Part shown: in pieces, positions 19,432 to 28,465 of the stretch
How positions within the stretch are numbered: the first letter of the stretch is position 1
Layout of the letters: each line of letters starts with the position of its first letter
NCBI RefSeq assembly: GCF_000227465.1
Contig: NC_016047.1
Span: forward strand, 2,832,857-2,896,856
DNA length: 64,000 nucleotides
Direction: 5' to 3'
Source: Bacillus spizizenii TU-B-10
GTDB lineage: Bacteria > Bacillota > Bacilli > Bacillales > Bacillaceae
The notes under the pieces: generated by a model
Told to the model about the DNA's origin: nothing
Databases searched by the model: none
The model's input: only the letters and a program-made list of their open reading frames with translations
Made by a program: the position numbers and the translations under genes

Positions 19432-21192
19432 TTATTTCGCCACCTTCTTCTTCGAGTAATCCCGCTTCCGAGGCGTTATCAGTGATACATCGACATCCTG
19501 ATACTCAAATTCCGGCGCTTCATACGGGCTTACATGTTTAGCCATTGTTGTTTTGAGCCATTCATCATCATTACGTTCAGGATAATCCGGTTTATAATGG
19601 GCGCCCCGGCTTTCATTGCGGTTGTATGCGCCAAGGGTAATCACCCTTGCAAGCTGAAGCATGTTCGAGAACTGGCGTGTGAACATTGCCCCCTGGTTGC
19701 TCCATTTTGTTGTGTCATTGATGTTGATCTTTTTAAATCGCTCCATTAATTCCTGAATTTTGTCATCCGTTTTCAATAGCTTGTCGTTATGGCGGACAAC
19801 TGTGACGTTCGCCGTCATCCACTCACCAAGCTCTTTGTGAAGAACATAGGCATTTTCGGTTCCGTCCATACTCATAATCTCAGCCCATTTTTCTTCTTCT
19901 TTTTTAACGTGAGCGTCAAATAAAGATGAGGACATGTCTTCTGCTGAAGATTCTAAGCCGTTTACATATTTCACCGCATTCGGTCCGGCCACCATTCCTC
20001 CGTAAATCGCGGAGAGCAGAGAGTTTGCCCCCAAGCGGTTGCCGCCGTGCATAGAGTAATCACATTCCCCGGCTGCAAACAGTCCCGGGATGTTTGTCAT
20101 TTGATCGTAATCCACCCATAAACCGCCCATTGAATAATGGACCGCCGGGAAGATTTTCATCGGAAGCTTCCGCGGGTCGTCTCCCATGAATTTCTCATAA
20201 ATCTCAATGATGCCGCCAAGCTTGATATCAAGCTCTTTCGGATCTTTATGAGACAGATCGAGATACACCATGTTTTCGCCGTTAATGCCGAGCTTCTGGT
20301 TGACGCATACATCAAATATTTCGCGTGTCGCAATATCACGCGGCACCAGGTTTCCATAAGCCGGATATTTTTCCTCTAAGAAATACCACGGCTTACCGTC
20401 TTTATATGTCCACACGCGACCGCCTTCACCGCGCGCTGATTCGCTCATCAGTCTTAGTTTGTCATCGCCCGGTATGGCTGTCGGGTGGATTTGAATGAAT
20501 TCTCCGTTTGCATAATACGCTCCCTGCTGATAAACGATCGACGCAGCAGACCCTGTATTAATCATGGAGTTAGTCGATTTCCCAAAAATGATTCCCGGTC
20601 CGCCCGTCGCCATGATGACAGCGTCTGAACGGAAGGATTCAATTTGCATGTTTATCAGGTTTTGCGCAACAATTCCGCGGCAGGTTCTGTCATCATCTAA
20701 TACAGCGCCAAGGAATTCCCAGCCTTCGTATTTTGTAACCAGACCCGCCACTTCGTATCTGCGCACTTGCTCGTCCAGTGCGTAAAGCAGCTGCTGTCCC
20801 GTCGTCGCACCCGCATAAGCTGTTCTGTGGTGCTGTGTACCCCCGAATCGGCGGAAATCAAGCAGCCCTTCAGGCGTCCGGTTAAACATGACGCCCATCC
20901 GGTCTAATAAGTGGATGATAGAAGGCGCCGCTTCACACATCGCTTTAACCGGCGGCTGGTTTGCAAGAAAGTCTCCTCCGTATACAGTGTCATCAAAATG
21001 TTCCCACGGAGAGTCACCTTCCCCTTTTGTATTGACCGCTCCGTTTATGCCGCCTTGCGCACAAACCGAATGAGAACGTTTGACAGGAACGATGGAAAAC
21101 AGCTTAACCGCCATTCCTGATTCCGCTGCTTTAATTGTCGCCATGAGGCCGGCAAGACCCCCGCCGACTACGATAATGCTTGATTGACTCAT
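19432..21192 (-). CDS. sdhA: Succinate dehydrogenase flavoprotein subunit
   Basis: 586 aa. Oxidises succinate to fumarate in the TCA cycle with covalently bound FAD. N-terminal IVVGGGLAGLMA dinucleotide fold, SHSVCAQGGINGAVN near the flavin-attachment region, HPTAIPG, the catalytic region SARGEGGRVW, and HYSMGGLWVD are all present. It lies 33 bases after sdhC. The enzyme is the menaquinone-linked type of Gram-positive bacteria (family knowledge). Confidence 0.97.
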   Translation of the reverse strand: MSQSSIIVVGGGLAGLMATIKAAESGMAVKLFSIVPVKRSHSVCAQGGINGAVNTKGEGDSPWEHFDDTVYGGDFLANQPPVKAMCEAAPSIIHLLDRMGVMFNRTPEGLLDFRRFGGTQHHRTAYAGATTGQQLLYALDEQVRRYEVAGLVTKYEGWEFLGAVLDDDRTCRGIVAQNLINMQIESFRSDAVIMATGGPGIIFGKSTNSMINTGSAASIVYQQGAYYANGEFIQIHPTAIPGDDKLRLMSESARGEGGRVWTYKDGKPWYFLEEKYPAYGNLVPRDIATREIFDVCVNQKLGINGENMVYLDLSHKDPKELDIKLGGIIEIYEKFMGDDPRKLPMKIFPAVHYSMGGLWVDYDQMTNIPGLFAAGECDYSMHGGNRLGANSLLSAIYGGMVAGPNAVKYVNGLESSAEDMSSSLFDAHVKKEEEKWAEIMSMDGTENAYVLHKELGEWMTANVTVVRHNDKLLKTDDKIQELMERFKKININDTTKWSNQGAMFTRQFSNMLQLARVITLGAYNRNESRGAHYKPDYPERNDDEWLKTTMAKHVSPYEAPEFEYQDVDVSLITPRKRDYSKKKVAK

Positions 21193-21225
21193 GATAGCCC
21201 CTCTCCCTCTAGTAATCTAGTACTC

Positions 21226-21834
21226 TTAAACAAATGCAAAAATCGCTTTTAAGCCTACGTAAGACAGTGCAACAAAAATAATCAGCGTAACGTAAGTCGA
21301 AATTCTTTGAGAACGAGGCGTTACCGTGATGCCCCATGTAACAGCGAAAGACCATAAACCGTTTGAGAAGTGGAAAATTGTTGATAAAACACCGACAATG
21401 TAAAAGCCAAGCATAGCCGGAGAGCTCAAAATATTCGCCATCATGTCGAAATTGACCTCAGCGCCCATTTGTGCGGCAATACGGGTTTCCCACACGTGCC
21501 AGCTCACGAAAATGAGGGTGATGATACCGGTTACACGCTGCAGGACGAAGAGCCAGTTTCTCATATAGCTGTATTGACCTGCGTTATTTTTTGCAGTAAA
21601 CGCTATGTACACACCATAAACTGCATGATAAATTAATGGTAAGAAGATAATAAAAATTTCCAAGGCATACCTGAAAGGCAGACTATCCATAAAATGAGCA
21701 GCACTATTGAATGCTTCAGCGCCCCTTGCGGCAAACTGGTTGACGACTAAATGCTGAATGAGAAAGATGCCGACCGGTATGACGCCAAGCAAGGAATGCA
21801 ATCTTCGAAAATAAAACTCTCTGTTCCCAGACAT
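21226..21834 (-). CDS. sdhC: Succinate dehydrogenase cytochrome b558 subunit
   Basis: 202 aa integral membrane anchor with about five hydrophobic segments. Conserved histidines in these (for example LIQHLVVNQ, LIYHAVYGVY, FVSWHVWE, TIFHFSNGLW) are candidate ligands for the two haems of Bacillus-type single-subunit anchors. It is the first gene of the operon, under the sigma-A promoter at 21931-21959. ATG follows a GGGGGTAAAGTA site. Confidence 0.96.
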   Translation of the reverse strand: MSGNREFYFRRLHSLLGVIPVGIFLIQHLVVNQFAARGAEAFNSAAHFMDSLPFRYALEIFIIFLPLIYHAVYGVYIAFTAKNNAGQYSYMRNWLFVLQRVTGIITLIFVSWHVWETRIAAQMGAEVNFDMMANILSSPAMLGFYIVGVLSTIFHFSNGLWSFAVTWGITVTPRSQRISTYVTLIIFVALSYVGLKAIFAFV

Positions 21835-21930
21835 TACTTTACCCCCTGTTTGATAAGTGCGAAATGTGCTAAATCTCTTCCCCCACTTCTTTCAATTGTA
21901 AGCACTTTATTAAGATTTATTGACAATTTC

Positions 21931-21959
21931 ATTTTACTCCTCCCTCAAAAGGGCGTCAA
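21931..21959 (-). promoter_or_regulatory. Sigma-A promoter of sdhCAB
   Basis: TTGACG (21954-21959), a 17-base spacer and TAAAAT (21931-21936) on the minus strand. The leader is about 90 bases. Regulation by the FsrA small RNA is known in B. subtilis, but I did not locate the pairing region. Confidence 0.82.
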
Positions 21960-22125
21960 GAAAACGCGTACATAAATTATAATTTTCCGAATTGAATAGT
22001 TGATTTAAAAATTTTATTTTATCAATATATGTTTCTGTTTAATTTTTCATAAGAATTATAGGATCATTCTGTAATCCTCCCCCCTGTTTGGGCTATAATA
22101 TACCAAGGAGAGAGGGGAGACAGAT

Positions 22126-22572
22126 ATGAAGTCTAAATTTGAAGCATCTATTGACAACCTAAAAGAAATTGAAATGAATGCCTATGCCTACGAACTAATA
22201 CGAGAGATCGTTCTCCCAGATATGCTTGGCCAAGATTACTCTTCCATGATGTATTGGGCTGGGAAACATCTCGCCCGTAAGTTTCCTCTTGAATCATGGG
22301 AGGAATTTCCGGCCTTCTTTGAAGAAGCGGGCTGGGGAACCCTCACCAACGTAAGCGCTAAAAAACAGGAGCTTGAATTTGAACTTGAAGGGCCGATCGT
22401 TTCCAACCGGCTTAAACATCAGAAAGAACCATGCTTTCAGCTGGAGGCTGGTTTTATTGCTGAACAAATTCAATTGATGAATGACCAGATTGCCGAATCA
22501 TATGAACAAGTGAAAAAGAGAGCCGATAAGGTGGTTCTGACTGTGAAATGGGATATGAAAGACCCAGTGTAA
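22126..22572 (+). CDS. yslB: YslB, DUF2507 protein
   Basis: 148 aa, cytoplasmic, of the V4R-like/DUF2507 family. The sequence shows LIREIVLPDMLGQDYSSMMYWAGKHLAR, typical of this family's ligand-binding-like fold, and EPCFQLEAGFIAEQIQ. Function unknown. ATG 22126 follows GAGAGGGGAGACAGAT. A TATAAT-like -10 is at about 22094-22099 without a clear -35. It is divergent from sdhC and convergent with lysC, sharing the terminator with it. Confidence 0.85.
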   Translation: MKSKFEASIDNLKEIEMNAYAYELIREIVLPDMLGQDYSSMMYWAGKHLARKFPLESWEEFPAFFEEAGWGTLTNVSAKKQELEFELEGPIVSNRLKHQKEPCFQLEAGFIAEQIQLMNDQIAESYEQVKKRADKVVLTVKWDMKDPV

Positions 22573-22611
22573 TCAAAAAGGCGGTGACTATATAGTCCCG
22601 CCTTTTTGATT
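22571..22611. terminator. Bidirectional terminator, yslB / lysC
   Basis: AATCAAAAAGGCGG (22571-22584) pairs with CCGCCTTTTTGATT (22598-22611), with GACTATATAGTC extending the stem inside. Confidence 0.9.
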
Positions 22612-22615
22612 GTCA

Positions 22616-23110
22616 TTACACAGCTGAAGGGTGTTTTGAAAGCTCAAATGCATCGTGCAGCGCTTCAACTGCTTTCACCATGTCATTTTCACTTACGACT
22701 GTTGATACTTTGATTTCAGATGTGCTGACCATTTTGATTAAAATGTTTTTTTCCGCCAGTACAGCAAACATTTCAGCTGCTACACCAGGATTTGAGACCA
22801 TGCCGGATCCAACAATGGATACTTTAGCCAATTTGCTTTCTGTCTCGATTTTCTCGAATTCAAGCGCGTCTTTATACTCTTCAAGCACCGCAACGGTTTG
22901 GTCTGCGTCTTCTGTTTTAACTGAGAAGGAAATTCCGGTCTGATTTGCTCCGGCCTGCGTTTGGATAATGATATCGACGTTAATGTTTCTTTTGGCAAGT
23001 GTTGTAAAAATAGTAGACAGGGTTGTCAGGCCGCTAGTCAGACCGTAAATGGTTACTCTTGTGATTTGATCTTCGAACGCAATGCCTCTGACAATTAAAT
23101 TTTGCTCCAT
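22616..23110 (-). CDS. lysC: Aspartokinase II, beta subunit (internal start in lysC)
   Basis: An in-frame ATG at 23110 (MEQNLIVRGIAF) is preceded within the lysC coding sequence by GAGGAGGAATCATCC, a near-perfect ribosome site. The 164 aa product is the ACT-domain part alone. In B. subtilis the alpha and beta chains form the alpha2-beta2 enzyme from overlapping reading. Confidence 0.85.
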   Translation of the reverse strand: MEQNLIVRGIAFEDQITRVTIYGLTSGLTTLSTIFTTLAKRNINVDIIIQTQAGANQTGISFSVKTEDADQTVAVLEEYKDALEFEKIETESKLAKVSIVGSGMVSNPGVAAEMFAVLAEKNILIKMVSTSEIKVSTVVSENDMVKAVEALHDAFELSKHPSAV

Positions 23111-23845
23111 GGATGATTCCTCCTCAATTAATGTTCCCGCTTCTGTTTCTGTACTTGAACGCACTTCTAATGGCACTTGGTAATTTTTCGCGAATTCAAC
23201 GGCTCTCGGATGAAGAACGCCGGCGCCCAAATTGGCAAGCTCAAGCATTTCATCGTATGAGATGCCGGCAAGTTTTCTCGCTGATTTCACATAGCGCGGA
23301 TCGGTTGTAAACACTCCGGGCACGTCCGTGTATATGTCACATTTATCCGCTTTTAATGCGGCAGCCAAAGCGACTGCTGTTGTGTCTGAACCGCCCCGGC
23401 CCAATGTCGTGATTTCGCAATCCTCTGCCATGCCTTGGAATCCTGCCACAATGACAATCTTTCCTTGCTCAAGCTGGTCTGCTAAAACCGAAGTGTCGAT
23501 ATCTGTAATTCTGGCGTTTCCGTGAACGGCTTCCGTGCGGATTCCCGCCTGCCAGCCAGTATAGGACACAGCGTCATAGCCTTTTTCCTGCAGCGCCATT
23601 GAAAGCAGGGAAATGGTGACCTGCTCGCCCGTCGCCAGCAGCATATCCATTTCGCGTTTGCTCGGCTGGTCAGAAATTGCTTTTGCAAGGCCGACCAATT
23701 CGTCAGTGGATTTTCCCATAGCTGAAACGACAACAACGACTTGATGGCCCTTCTGCTTTTCTGAAATCGCGCGGTTTGCCGCATTTTGAATTTTTTCGAC
23801 TGAGCCGACGGAAGTACCTCCGAATTTTTGTACAATAAGACCCAT
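22616..23845 (-). CDS. lysC: Aspartokinase II, alpha subunit
   Basis: Phosphorylates aspartate, the first step to lysine and diaminopimelate; 409 aa. The kinase domain begins with KFGGTSVGS (residues 7-15), and the C-terminal ~165 residues hold two ACT domains for lysine feedback. It is controlled by the lysine riboswitch upstream. It contains a second in-frame start for the beta subunit (listed separately), as known for B. subtilis. Confidence 0.97.
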   Translation of the reverse strand: MGLIVQKFGGTSVGSVEKIQNAANRAISEKQKGHQVVVVVSAMGKSTDELVGLAKAISDQPSKREMDMLLATGEQVTISLLSMALQEKGYDAVSYTGWQAGIRTEAVHGNARITDIDTSVLADQLEQGKIVIVAGFQGMAEDCEITTLGRGGSDTTAVALAAALKADKCDIYTDVPGVFTTDPRYVKSARKLAGISYDEMLELANLGAGVLHPRAVEFAKNYQVPLEVRSSTETEAGTLIEEESSMEQNLIVRGIAFEDQITRVTIYGLTSGLTTLSTIFTTLAKRNINVDIIIQTQAGANQTGISFSVKTEDADQTVAVLEEYKDALEFEKIETESKLAKVSIVGSGMVSNPGVAAEMFAVLAEKNILIKMVSTSEIKVSTVVSENDMVKAVEALHDAFELSKHPSAV

Positions 23846-23906
23846 GTATTACCACCCTTTACATTTTGGTTCGTGCGGGTGAGGAGAAAGAGCGCTTTGT
23901 CCACAA

Positions 23907-24150
23907 TAAAAAAAGCAATGAGAGGAATGCTCTCATTGCTTATCAATTAATCATCATAAATGATTATGAACAACGAGATAGCCCTCCAAGAAAATGATTT
24001 CTTGACAGCCCTACATTTATTCAATGCACGGCCAGCAAATAATACCGATGGGGTTTTATTTGCTTCGGCGACGCTCCCCTTTCAGCCTTTTTCACAGAAT
24101 CCATCTTTCTCCAAAGGCTTACTCTTGAAGTTCGCACCTCTATCTTCACC
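23907..24150 (-). promoter_or_regulatory. Lysine riboswitch (L-box) of lysC
   Basis: The conserved start AGAGGTGCGAACTTC and AAGAGTA is at about 24120-24145 on the minus strand. AAAAGGCTGAAAGGGGAGC and GTCGCCGAAGC follow. The P1 helix closes with AGATAG against CTATCT near 23975-23981. The terminator AGCAATGAGA/TCTCATTGCT (23914-23923 with 23931-23940) has seven T at 23907-23913. Lysine binding should favour termination before lysC. Confidence 0.95.
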
Positions 24151-24214
24151 ATATAACACGATCTAACTATGAAATTATTTCACATTTTATCAGATCTTTT
24201 TTAAAAGGACAACA

Positions 24215-25987
24215 TTATTTTTGCAATTTGTCGTAAAGCAGCTGAGCAGCCGCTGCGGGAACACCCGCTTTTTGGATGTCCTCAAGGCTTGCTTCCTTCA
24301 TTTTTTTAACCGAACCGAAATGCTTTAACAGCATTTTCTTTCTTTTCTCTCCGATACCCGGGATGTCGTCCAATACGGATTGAAACGCGCTTTTTCCGCG
24401 GATTTGCCTGTGAAAACTGATCGCAAAACGGTGCACCTCGTCCTGAATGCGCTGCAGGAGATAAAATTCCTGACTGTTTCGTTCCAGATACACCGTCTCC
24501 AGCGGATCTCCGATTAATAAATTTGAAGTTCTGTGTTTTTCGTCTTTGGCTAAACCGGCGATCGGGATATCCAAGCCGAGTTCATTTTCAATGACATCCC
24601 TTGCAGCGTTGATCTGCCCTTTTCCTCCGTCAATGATGATCAGATCAGGCAGCGGCAGATTTTCGCGAAGCACTCTCGTATAGCGCCTCCTAACAACCTC
24701 TCTCATTGAGCCGTAATCATCCGGTCCCGTAACGGTTTTGATTTTATATTTGCGGTATTCCTTTTTGTTCGGTTTGCCGTCGATAAACACGATCATCGCG
24801 GAAACCGGGTTTGTCCCCTGTATGTTTGAGTTATCAAACGCTTCAATTCTGTGCGGGGTATAAATATTCAATGCTTCACCCAGTTTATGGACAGCCCCGA
24901 TTGAGCGCTCCTCGTCCCGTTCGATTAAGGAGAATTTTTCTTTCAGCGCGATTTTCGCGTTTTTATGGGCCAGCATAAGCAGTTCTTTTTTCGAGCCTTT
25001 TTTCGGCTGGTGGACGTTTGTTTCCAGCAGCTGCTCAATCATGGATTGATCAACGCTGTCCGGAACTAAAATTTCCTTTGGAAGAAAGTGGTTGTTTTTT
25101 GAATAGAACTGCCCGATGAACGTAAGAAACTCTTCATCTGCTTCCTGATAGAGCGGGAACATGCTGACATCGCGTTCAATGAGCTTTCCTTGGCGGATAA
25201 AAAAGACCTGTACGCACATCCAGCCCTTATCATATGCGTACGCGAATACGTCACGGTCGACTAGATCGTTCATCGTCATTTTTTGTTTTTCCATCGTTGA
25301 TTCAATATGGGCGATTTGGTCACGAAGCTCTTTTGCCCGTTCAAACTCAAGATTCTCAGCAGCCTCATGCATTTTCTCTTCAAGCTCTTTTTTGACCTCA
25401 TTATAGCCGCCCTTTAAGAAACGGGTAATGCTCTCAACCAGTTCTCTGTTCGTCTCTTCGGAAATATCCTTTACGCACGGAGCGAGACATTGGCCCAGAT
25501 GATAGTAGAGGCACACTCTGTCCGGCAGCTTGGAGCATTTTCTGAGAGGGTACAGACGGTCGAGCAGTTTTTTTGTTTCCCTTGCGGCCTGTACATTCGG
25601 GTACGGCCCGAAATAGCGCCCTTTGTCTTTTTTGACATTGCGGGTGACAATCAGCCTTGGGTGGCGTTCATGGGTGAGTTTTATGAAAGGATAGGTTTTG
25701 TCGTCTTTCAGCATGACGTTGTATTTCGGATCATGCTTTTTGATCAAGTTCATTTCTAAAATAAGCGCTTCAAGATTGGAGGACGTCACGATATATTCAA
25801 AATCCTCGATTTCCGTCACAAGCCTTTGTGTTTTCGCATCGTGAGAACCGGTGAAGTAGGAGCGCACTCTGTTTTTCAGCACTTTTGCTTTTCCTACGTA
25901 GATCACAGTCTGCTGCCGGTCCTTCATGAGATAACACCCGGGCTGATCGGGAAGGAGGGCGAGTTTTTCTTTCAGTTGTTTGTTCAT
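24215..25987 (-). CDS. uvrC: Excinuclease ABC subunit C
   Basis: 590 aa nuclease of nucleotide excision repair that makes both incisions around a UvrAB-marked lesion. The GIY-YIG-type domain is at residues 12-95 ([20 protein letters not shown]). A UVR motif lies near 200-235 ([22 protein letters not shown]). The RNase-H-like endonuclease domain contains [19 protein letters not shown] and IIDGGKGQ. Helix-hairpin-helix repeats close the protein ([18 protein letters not shown]). It lies between trxA and lysC. Confidence 0.96.
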   Translation of the reverse strand: MNKQLKEKLALLPDQPGCYLMKDRQQTVIYVGKAKVLKNRVRSYFTGSHDAKTQRLVTEIEDFEYIVTSSNLEALILEMNLIKKHDPKYNVMLKDDKTYPFIKLTHERHPRLIVTRNVKKDKGRYFGPYPNVQAARETKKLLDRLYPLRKCSKLPDRVCLYYHLGQCLAPCVKDISEETNRELVESITRFLKGGYNEVKKELEEKMHEAAENLEFERAKELRDQIAHIESTMEKQKMTMNDLVDRDVFAYAYDKGWMCVQVFFIRQGKLIERDVSMFPLYQEADEEFLTFIGQFYSKNNHFLPKEILVPDSVDQSMIEQLLETNVHQPKKGSKKELLMLAHKNAKIALKEKFSLIERDEERSIGAVHKLGEALNIYTPHRIEAFDNSNIQGTNPVSAMIVFIDGKPNKKEYRKYKIKTVTGPDDYGSMREVVRRRYTRVLRENLPLPDLIIIDGGKGQINAARDVIENELGLDIPIAGLAKDEKHRTSNLLIGDPLETVYLERNSQEFYLLQRIQDEVHRFAISFHRQIRGKSAFQSVLDDIPGIGEKRKKMLLKHFGSVKKMKEASLEDIQKAGVPAAAAQLLYDKLQK

Positions 25988-26072
25988 ATATTACCCTTCC
26001 TTATGTTTAATCCTTTGTTTCCAGTTTAACACGAACGTTTGTTTTTCTCTATGCTTCACGATTGGCGAATAA

Positions 26073-26103
26073 AAAAAGCGATCCCTCAATCGGAATCGCT
26101 CTG
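26073..26103 (-). terminator. Terminator of trxA
   Basis: Minus-strand AGCGATTCC/GGGATCGCT with loop GATTGA and seven T. Confidence 0.88.
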
Positions 26104-26122
26104 GCATGTAAGCAGCCGAGAA

Positions 26123-26437
26123 TTAAAGATGTTTGTTTACAAGCTCTTGCAGCGCTTCTTTCGGTTTGAAGCCGACAGAAGTTTCAACTACTTCTCCGTC
26201 TTTTAACACAAGAAGTGTCGGGATGCTCATAACGCCGTATTTTCCGGCTGTTTCTTGGTTTTCGTCCACGTCGATTTTTACGATTTTCAGTTTGTCTCCC
26301 ATTTCTTGATCTAGTTCTTCAAGAACAGGTGCAATCATTTTACAAGGTCCGCACCAAGGAGCCCAGAAGTCAGCCAGTACGACGCCTTCGCTTGTTTCAG
26401 CTGAGAAAGATTGATCAGTTGCTTTTACGATAGCCAT
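26123..26437 (-). CDS. trxA: Thioredoxin
   Basis: 104 aa general dithiol reductant. The active site WCGPC is at residues 28-32, the buried aspartate in VLADFW and the cis-proline in [14 protein letters not shown] follows TTGGAGGAATTCAATA. Upstream is an extended -10 promoter. Nothing unusual in the sequence. Confidence 0.98.
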
Positions 26438-26472
26438 TATTGAATTCCTCCAATTGTGAAATGATGATTTTT

Positions 26473-26478
26473 AGTATA
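26473..26478 (-). promoter_or_regulatory. Extended -10 promoter of trxA
   Basis: TGCTATACT on the minus strand gives a TGN extension and the -10 TATACT. No good -35 lies at 17 bases. Confidence 0.5.
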
Positions 26479-26585
26479 GCATCTCCCATTCGTTCACGCT
26501 ATTTTAATGCTTACAAATTATTTTTTCCTGATCACAATCGGTTTACTCATGTTTATCTGGATTGAATGGGTTATGTCTCTTTGCA

Positions 26586-26657
26586 TTAAAACACGAATCT
26601 GATAATGGCCCCAATGACTACAATCGCCCCGATGATCATTAGAATGGTACGAAGCAT
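26586..26657 (-). CDS. Candidate 23-aa hydrophobic peptide
   Basis: ATG at 26657, ten bases after GAGGAG, opens a 23-codon frame ending in TAA: MLRTILMIIGAIVVIGAIIR then FVF. It is one predicted transmembrane helix with positive residues near both ends. It is too short for usual gene callers. A sigma-B-like promoter lies 39 bases upstream, and the xsa terminator separates it from xsa. No function can be assigned. The longer frame that overlaps it on this strand (26518-26778) has no matching ribosome site. Confidence 0.6.
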   Translation of the reverse strand: MLRTILMIIGAIVVIGAIIRFVF

Positions 26658-26695
26658 AGAATAACATCTCCTCTTCACTGTCATGTACCTTTACC

Positions 26696-26721
26696 ATGCC
26701 CTGGCGGAGCTGTTTTAAAAC
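26696..26721 (-). promoter_or_regulatory. Sigma-B-like promoter of the 23-aa ORF
   Basis: GTTTTA (26716-26721), a 14-base spacer and GGGCAT (26696-26701) on the minus strand, one mismatch in each hexamer from the general-stress consensus. Confidence 0.5.
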
Positions 26722-26725
26722 ATGA

Positions 26726-26758
26726 AAAAGAGCGCCGGCATGAAGCTCCGGCGCTCTC
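26726..26758 (-). terminator. Terminator of xsa
   Basis: Minus-strand GAGCGCCGG/CCGGCGCTC with loop AGCTTCATG, then TTTTTC. Confidence 0.88.
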
Positions 26759-26764
26759 ACGCGA

Positions 26765-28252
26765 TTAAGAATCAGCACGCAGCGTGAGTAAGACGACTGA
26801 CATTGGCGGGAGTTTTACTTTCAGTTTGTTTTTGTTGAGCGTGTATTGGCTGAAAGATTCCGGTTTGACGTGATGAGGATCGTCAAACGTGTTATGCGCA
26901 TTCATTTTGTCAGCCGTCAGAATGACTCCGGAATGGTCCGCTGTCTTGTGAATGCCTCTCAACTCGATCTCAGCCTCCGCTTTGTTTTGGTGATCAATGT
27001 TGCAGATCGTGATATTGATATCGCCTTCTGCATGTTTCGAGGCTGAAATACTGATTTGCGGCAGCGTTTCACCCTTCCATTCATAGTCAGCAGACGTTGT
27101 TTCAGTGTTTAAAAGAGAAGCGTCCTGGTGTACCTTAAACATATCAAATACATGGTACGTCGGTGTCAAAAGCATCCGCTCTCCCTCAGTCAAAATCATC
27201 GCTTGAAGAACGTTTACTGTTTGGGCGATGTTGGTCATTTGCACTCGGCGGCAATGCTGATGGAAAATGTGGAAATGAGAAGCCGCCACCAGTGCATCAC
27301 GAATGGTGTTTTGCTGATACAGGAAACCAGGGTTCGTGCCTGGCTCAGGATCAAACCACGTGCCCCATTCATCAATAATCAGCCCGACCCGCTGCTCCGG
27401 ATCGTACCGGTCCATAATCGTGCCGTGTTTTTGAATCAATTCATCGATGTATTTGGCTTTTTTCATCGTAATGAACCATTCATCCTCTGTGAATTCTGTG
27501 GCTGATCCTTTGCCTTTCCAGAAATCACCCGGAATCGTGTAATAATGAAGACTCAATCCGTCCATCAGGCCAGCTGCTTTTTTCATGAGCACGTCCGTCC
27601 AATGAAAATCGTCCACATTTGCGCCGCCTGCAATTTTGTATAGTTCATTCCCGCTGTAATTGCGGACATAGGTTTGAAAACGCCGATACAGATCTGCGTA
27701 GTATTCAGGATGCATGTTGCCGCCGCAGCCCCAGTTTTCATTGCCCACGCCGAAATATTTCAGCTTCCAAGGCTCCTCTCTTCCATTTTGTTTTCTCCAG
27801 TCTGACATCGGCGTGCCTTCTTCAAACGTCATATACTCGATCCATTCCGCCATTTCCTGAACCGTTCCACTTCCGACATTGCCGCAAATATAAGGCTCGC
27901 ATTCAAGCAGCTCGCAAAGCATCATAAATTCATGCGTTCCGAATTCATTTGATTCAATTGTACCGCCCCAGTGCGTGTTAAGCATCGTCTTACGGTCACC
28001 GACACCATTTGCCCAATGGTATTCGTCCGCAAAACACCCGCCCGGCCACCTGAGGACAGGAATATTCAGCTGTTTGAGCGCTTCCAGCACATCCTTTCGT
28101 ATTCCGTTTATGTTGGGAATGTTCGAGTCCGTTCCGACCCAAATGCCCTCATAAATCCCTCTTCCTAAATGTTCCGCAAAATGACCGTATATATTTTTGT
28201 TAATGGTTCCTTTTACAATATCTGTTTGGATCACTGCTTGATGTTCAGACAT
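26765..28252 (-). CDS. xsa: Alpha-L-arabinofuranosidase, GH51 (Xsa/Abf2)
   Basis: 495 aa, no signal peptide, so intracellular. It releases arabinose from arabino-oligosaccharides. GH51 features: [17 protein letters not shown] at the N-terminus, the acid/base glutamate in [11 protein letters not shown] (near residue 175) and the nucleophile glutamate in [10 protein letters not shown] (near 293). A C-terminal beta domain follows. It is a paralogue of AbfA further right. A cre-like site and two AraR-like boxes precede it, so arabinose induction and catabolite repression are expected. Its own terminator follows. Confidence 0.94.
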   Translation of the reverse strand: MSEHQAVIQTDIVKGTINKNIYGHFAEHLGRGIYEGIWVGTDSNIPNINGIRKDVLEALKQLNIPVLRWPGGCFADEYHWANGVGDRKTMLNTHWGGTIESNEFGTHEFMMLCELLECEPYICGNVGSGTVQEMAEWIEYMTFEEGTPMSDWRKQNGREEPWKLKYFGVGNENWGCGGNMHPEYYADLYRRFQTYVRNYSGNELYKIAGGANVDDFHWTDVLMKKAAGLMDGLSLHYYTIPGDFWKGKGSATEFTEDEWFITMKKAKYIDELIQKHGTIMDRYDPEQRVGLIIDEWGTWFDPEPGTNPGFLYQQNTIRDALVAASHFHIFHQHCRRVQMTNIAQTVNVLQAMILTEGERMLLTPTYHVFDMFKVHQDASLLNTETTSADYEWKGETLPQISISASKHAEGDINITICNIDHQNKAEAEIELRGIHKTADHSGVILTADKMNAHNTFDDPHHVKPESFSQYTLNKNKLKVKLPPMSVVLLTLRADS

Positions 28253-28335
28253 GCATGATCATTCCTTTCATACGAATATGAAAAGCACCACAGTCAAATA
28301 TGTGATCTGTCTTTTGCCTGAGGAGTCAGCATGAA

Positions 28336-28349
28336 TGTAAGCGCTTTTA
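28336..28349. promoter_or_regulatory. cre-like site upstream of xsa
   Basis: TGTAAGCGCTTTTA matches the cre consensus except at one position near the end. It lies between the AraR-like boxes and the xsa start, suited to CcpA repression. Confidence 0.6.
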
Positions 28350-28364
28350 AAGTAACCATATTAT

Positions 28365-28380
28365 ATATGTTCGTACATGT
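28365..28380. promoter_or_regulatory. AraR-like operator, xsa proximal
   Basis: ATATGTTCGTACATGT resembles the AraR palindrome ATTTGTACGTACAAAT (core GT-N-CGTAC). It overlaps a minus-strand TTGACA, the probable -35 region of xsa. Confidence 0.6.
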
Positions 28381-28405
28381 CAACGACATTTTTTATAAAA
28401 TTTAT

Positions 28406-28421
28406 ATTTGTACGTATGTAT
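28406..28421. promoter_or_regulatory. AraR-like operator, xsa distal
   Basis: ATTTGTACGTATGTAT matches the left half of the AraR palindrome exactly. Its centre is 41 bases from the proximal box, about four helical turns, allowing cooperative binding. Confidence 0.65.
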
Positions 28422-28432
28422 TCATATATATA

Positions 28433-28463
28433 AAAACCCCGAACTTCAGCAGTCCGGGGTTTC
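28433..28463 (-). terminator. Terminator of the lcfA-etfA operon
   Basis: Minus-strand AACCCCG/CGGGGTT stem around an ACTGCTGAAGT-type loop, followed by TTTAT. It directly abuts the xsa control region. Confidence 0.8.
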
Positions 28464-28465
28464 CT

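Noticed and set aside
23482-23946. 154-codon minus-strand frame across the lysC start and the riboswitch terminator
   Set aside because: Out of frame with lysC, runs through the riboswitch hairpin, and no domain is visible.
26518-26778. 86-codon minus-strand frame overlapping the end of xsa
   Set aside because: Crosses the xsa terminator, has no ribosome site, and is less supported than the 23-codon frame with its own site.
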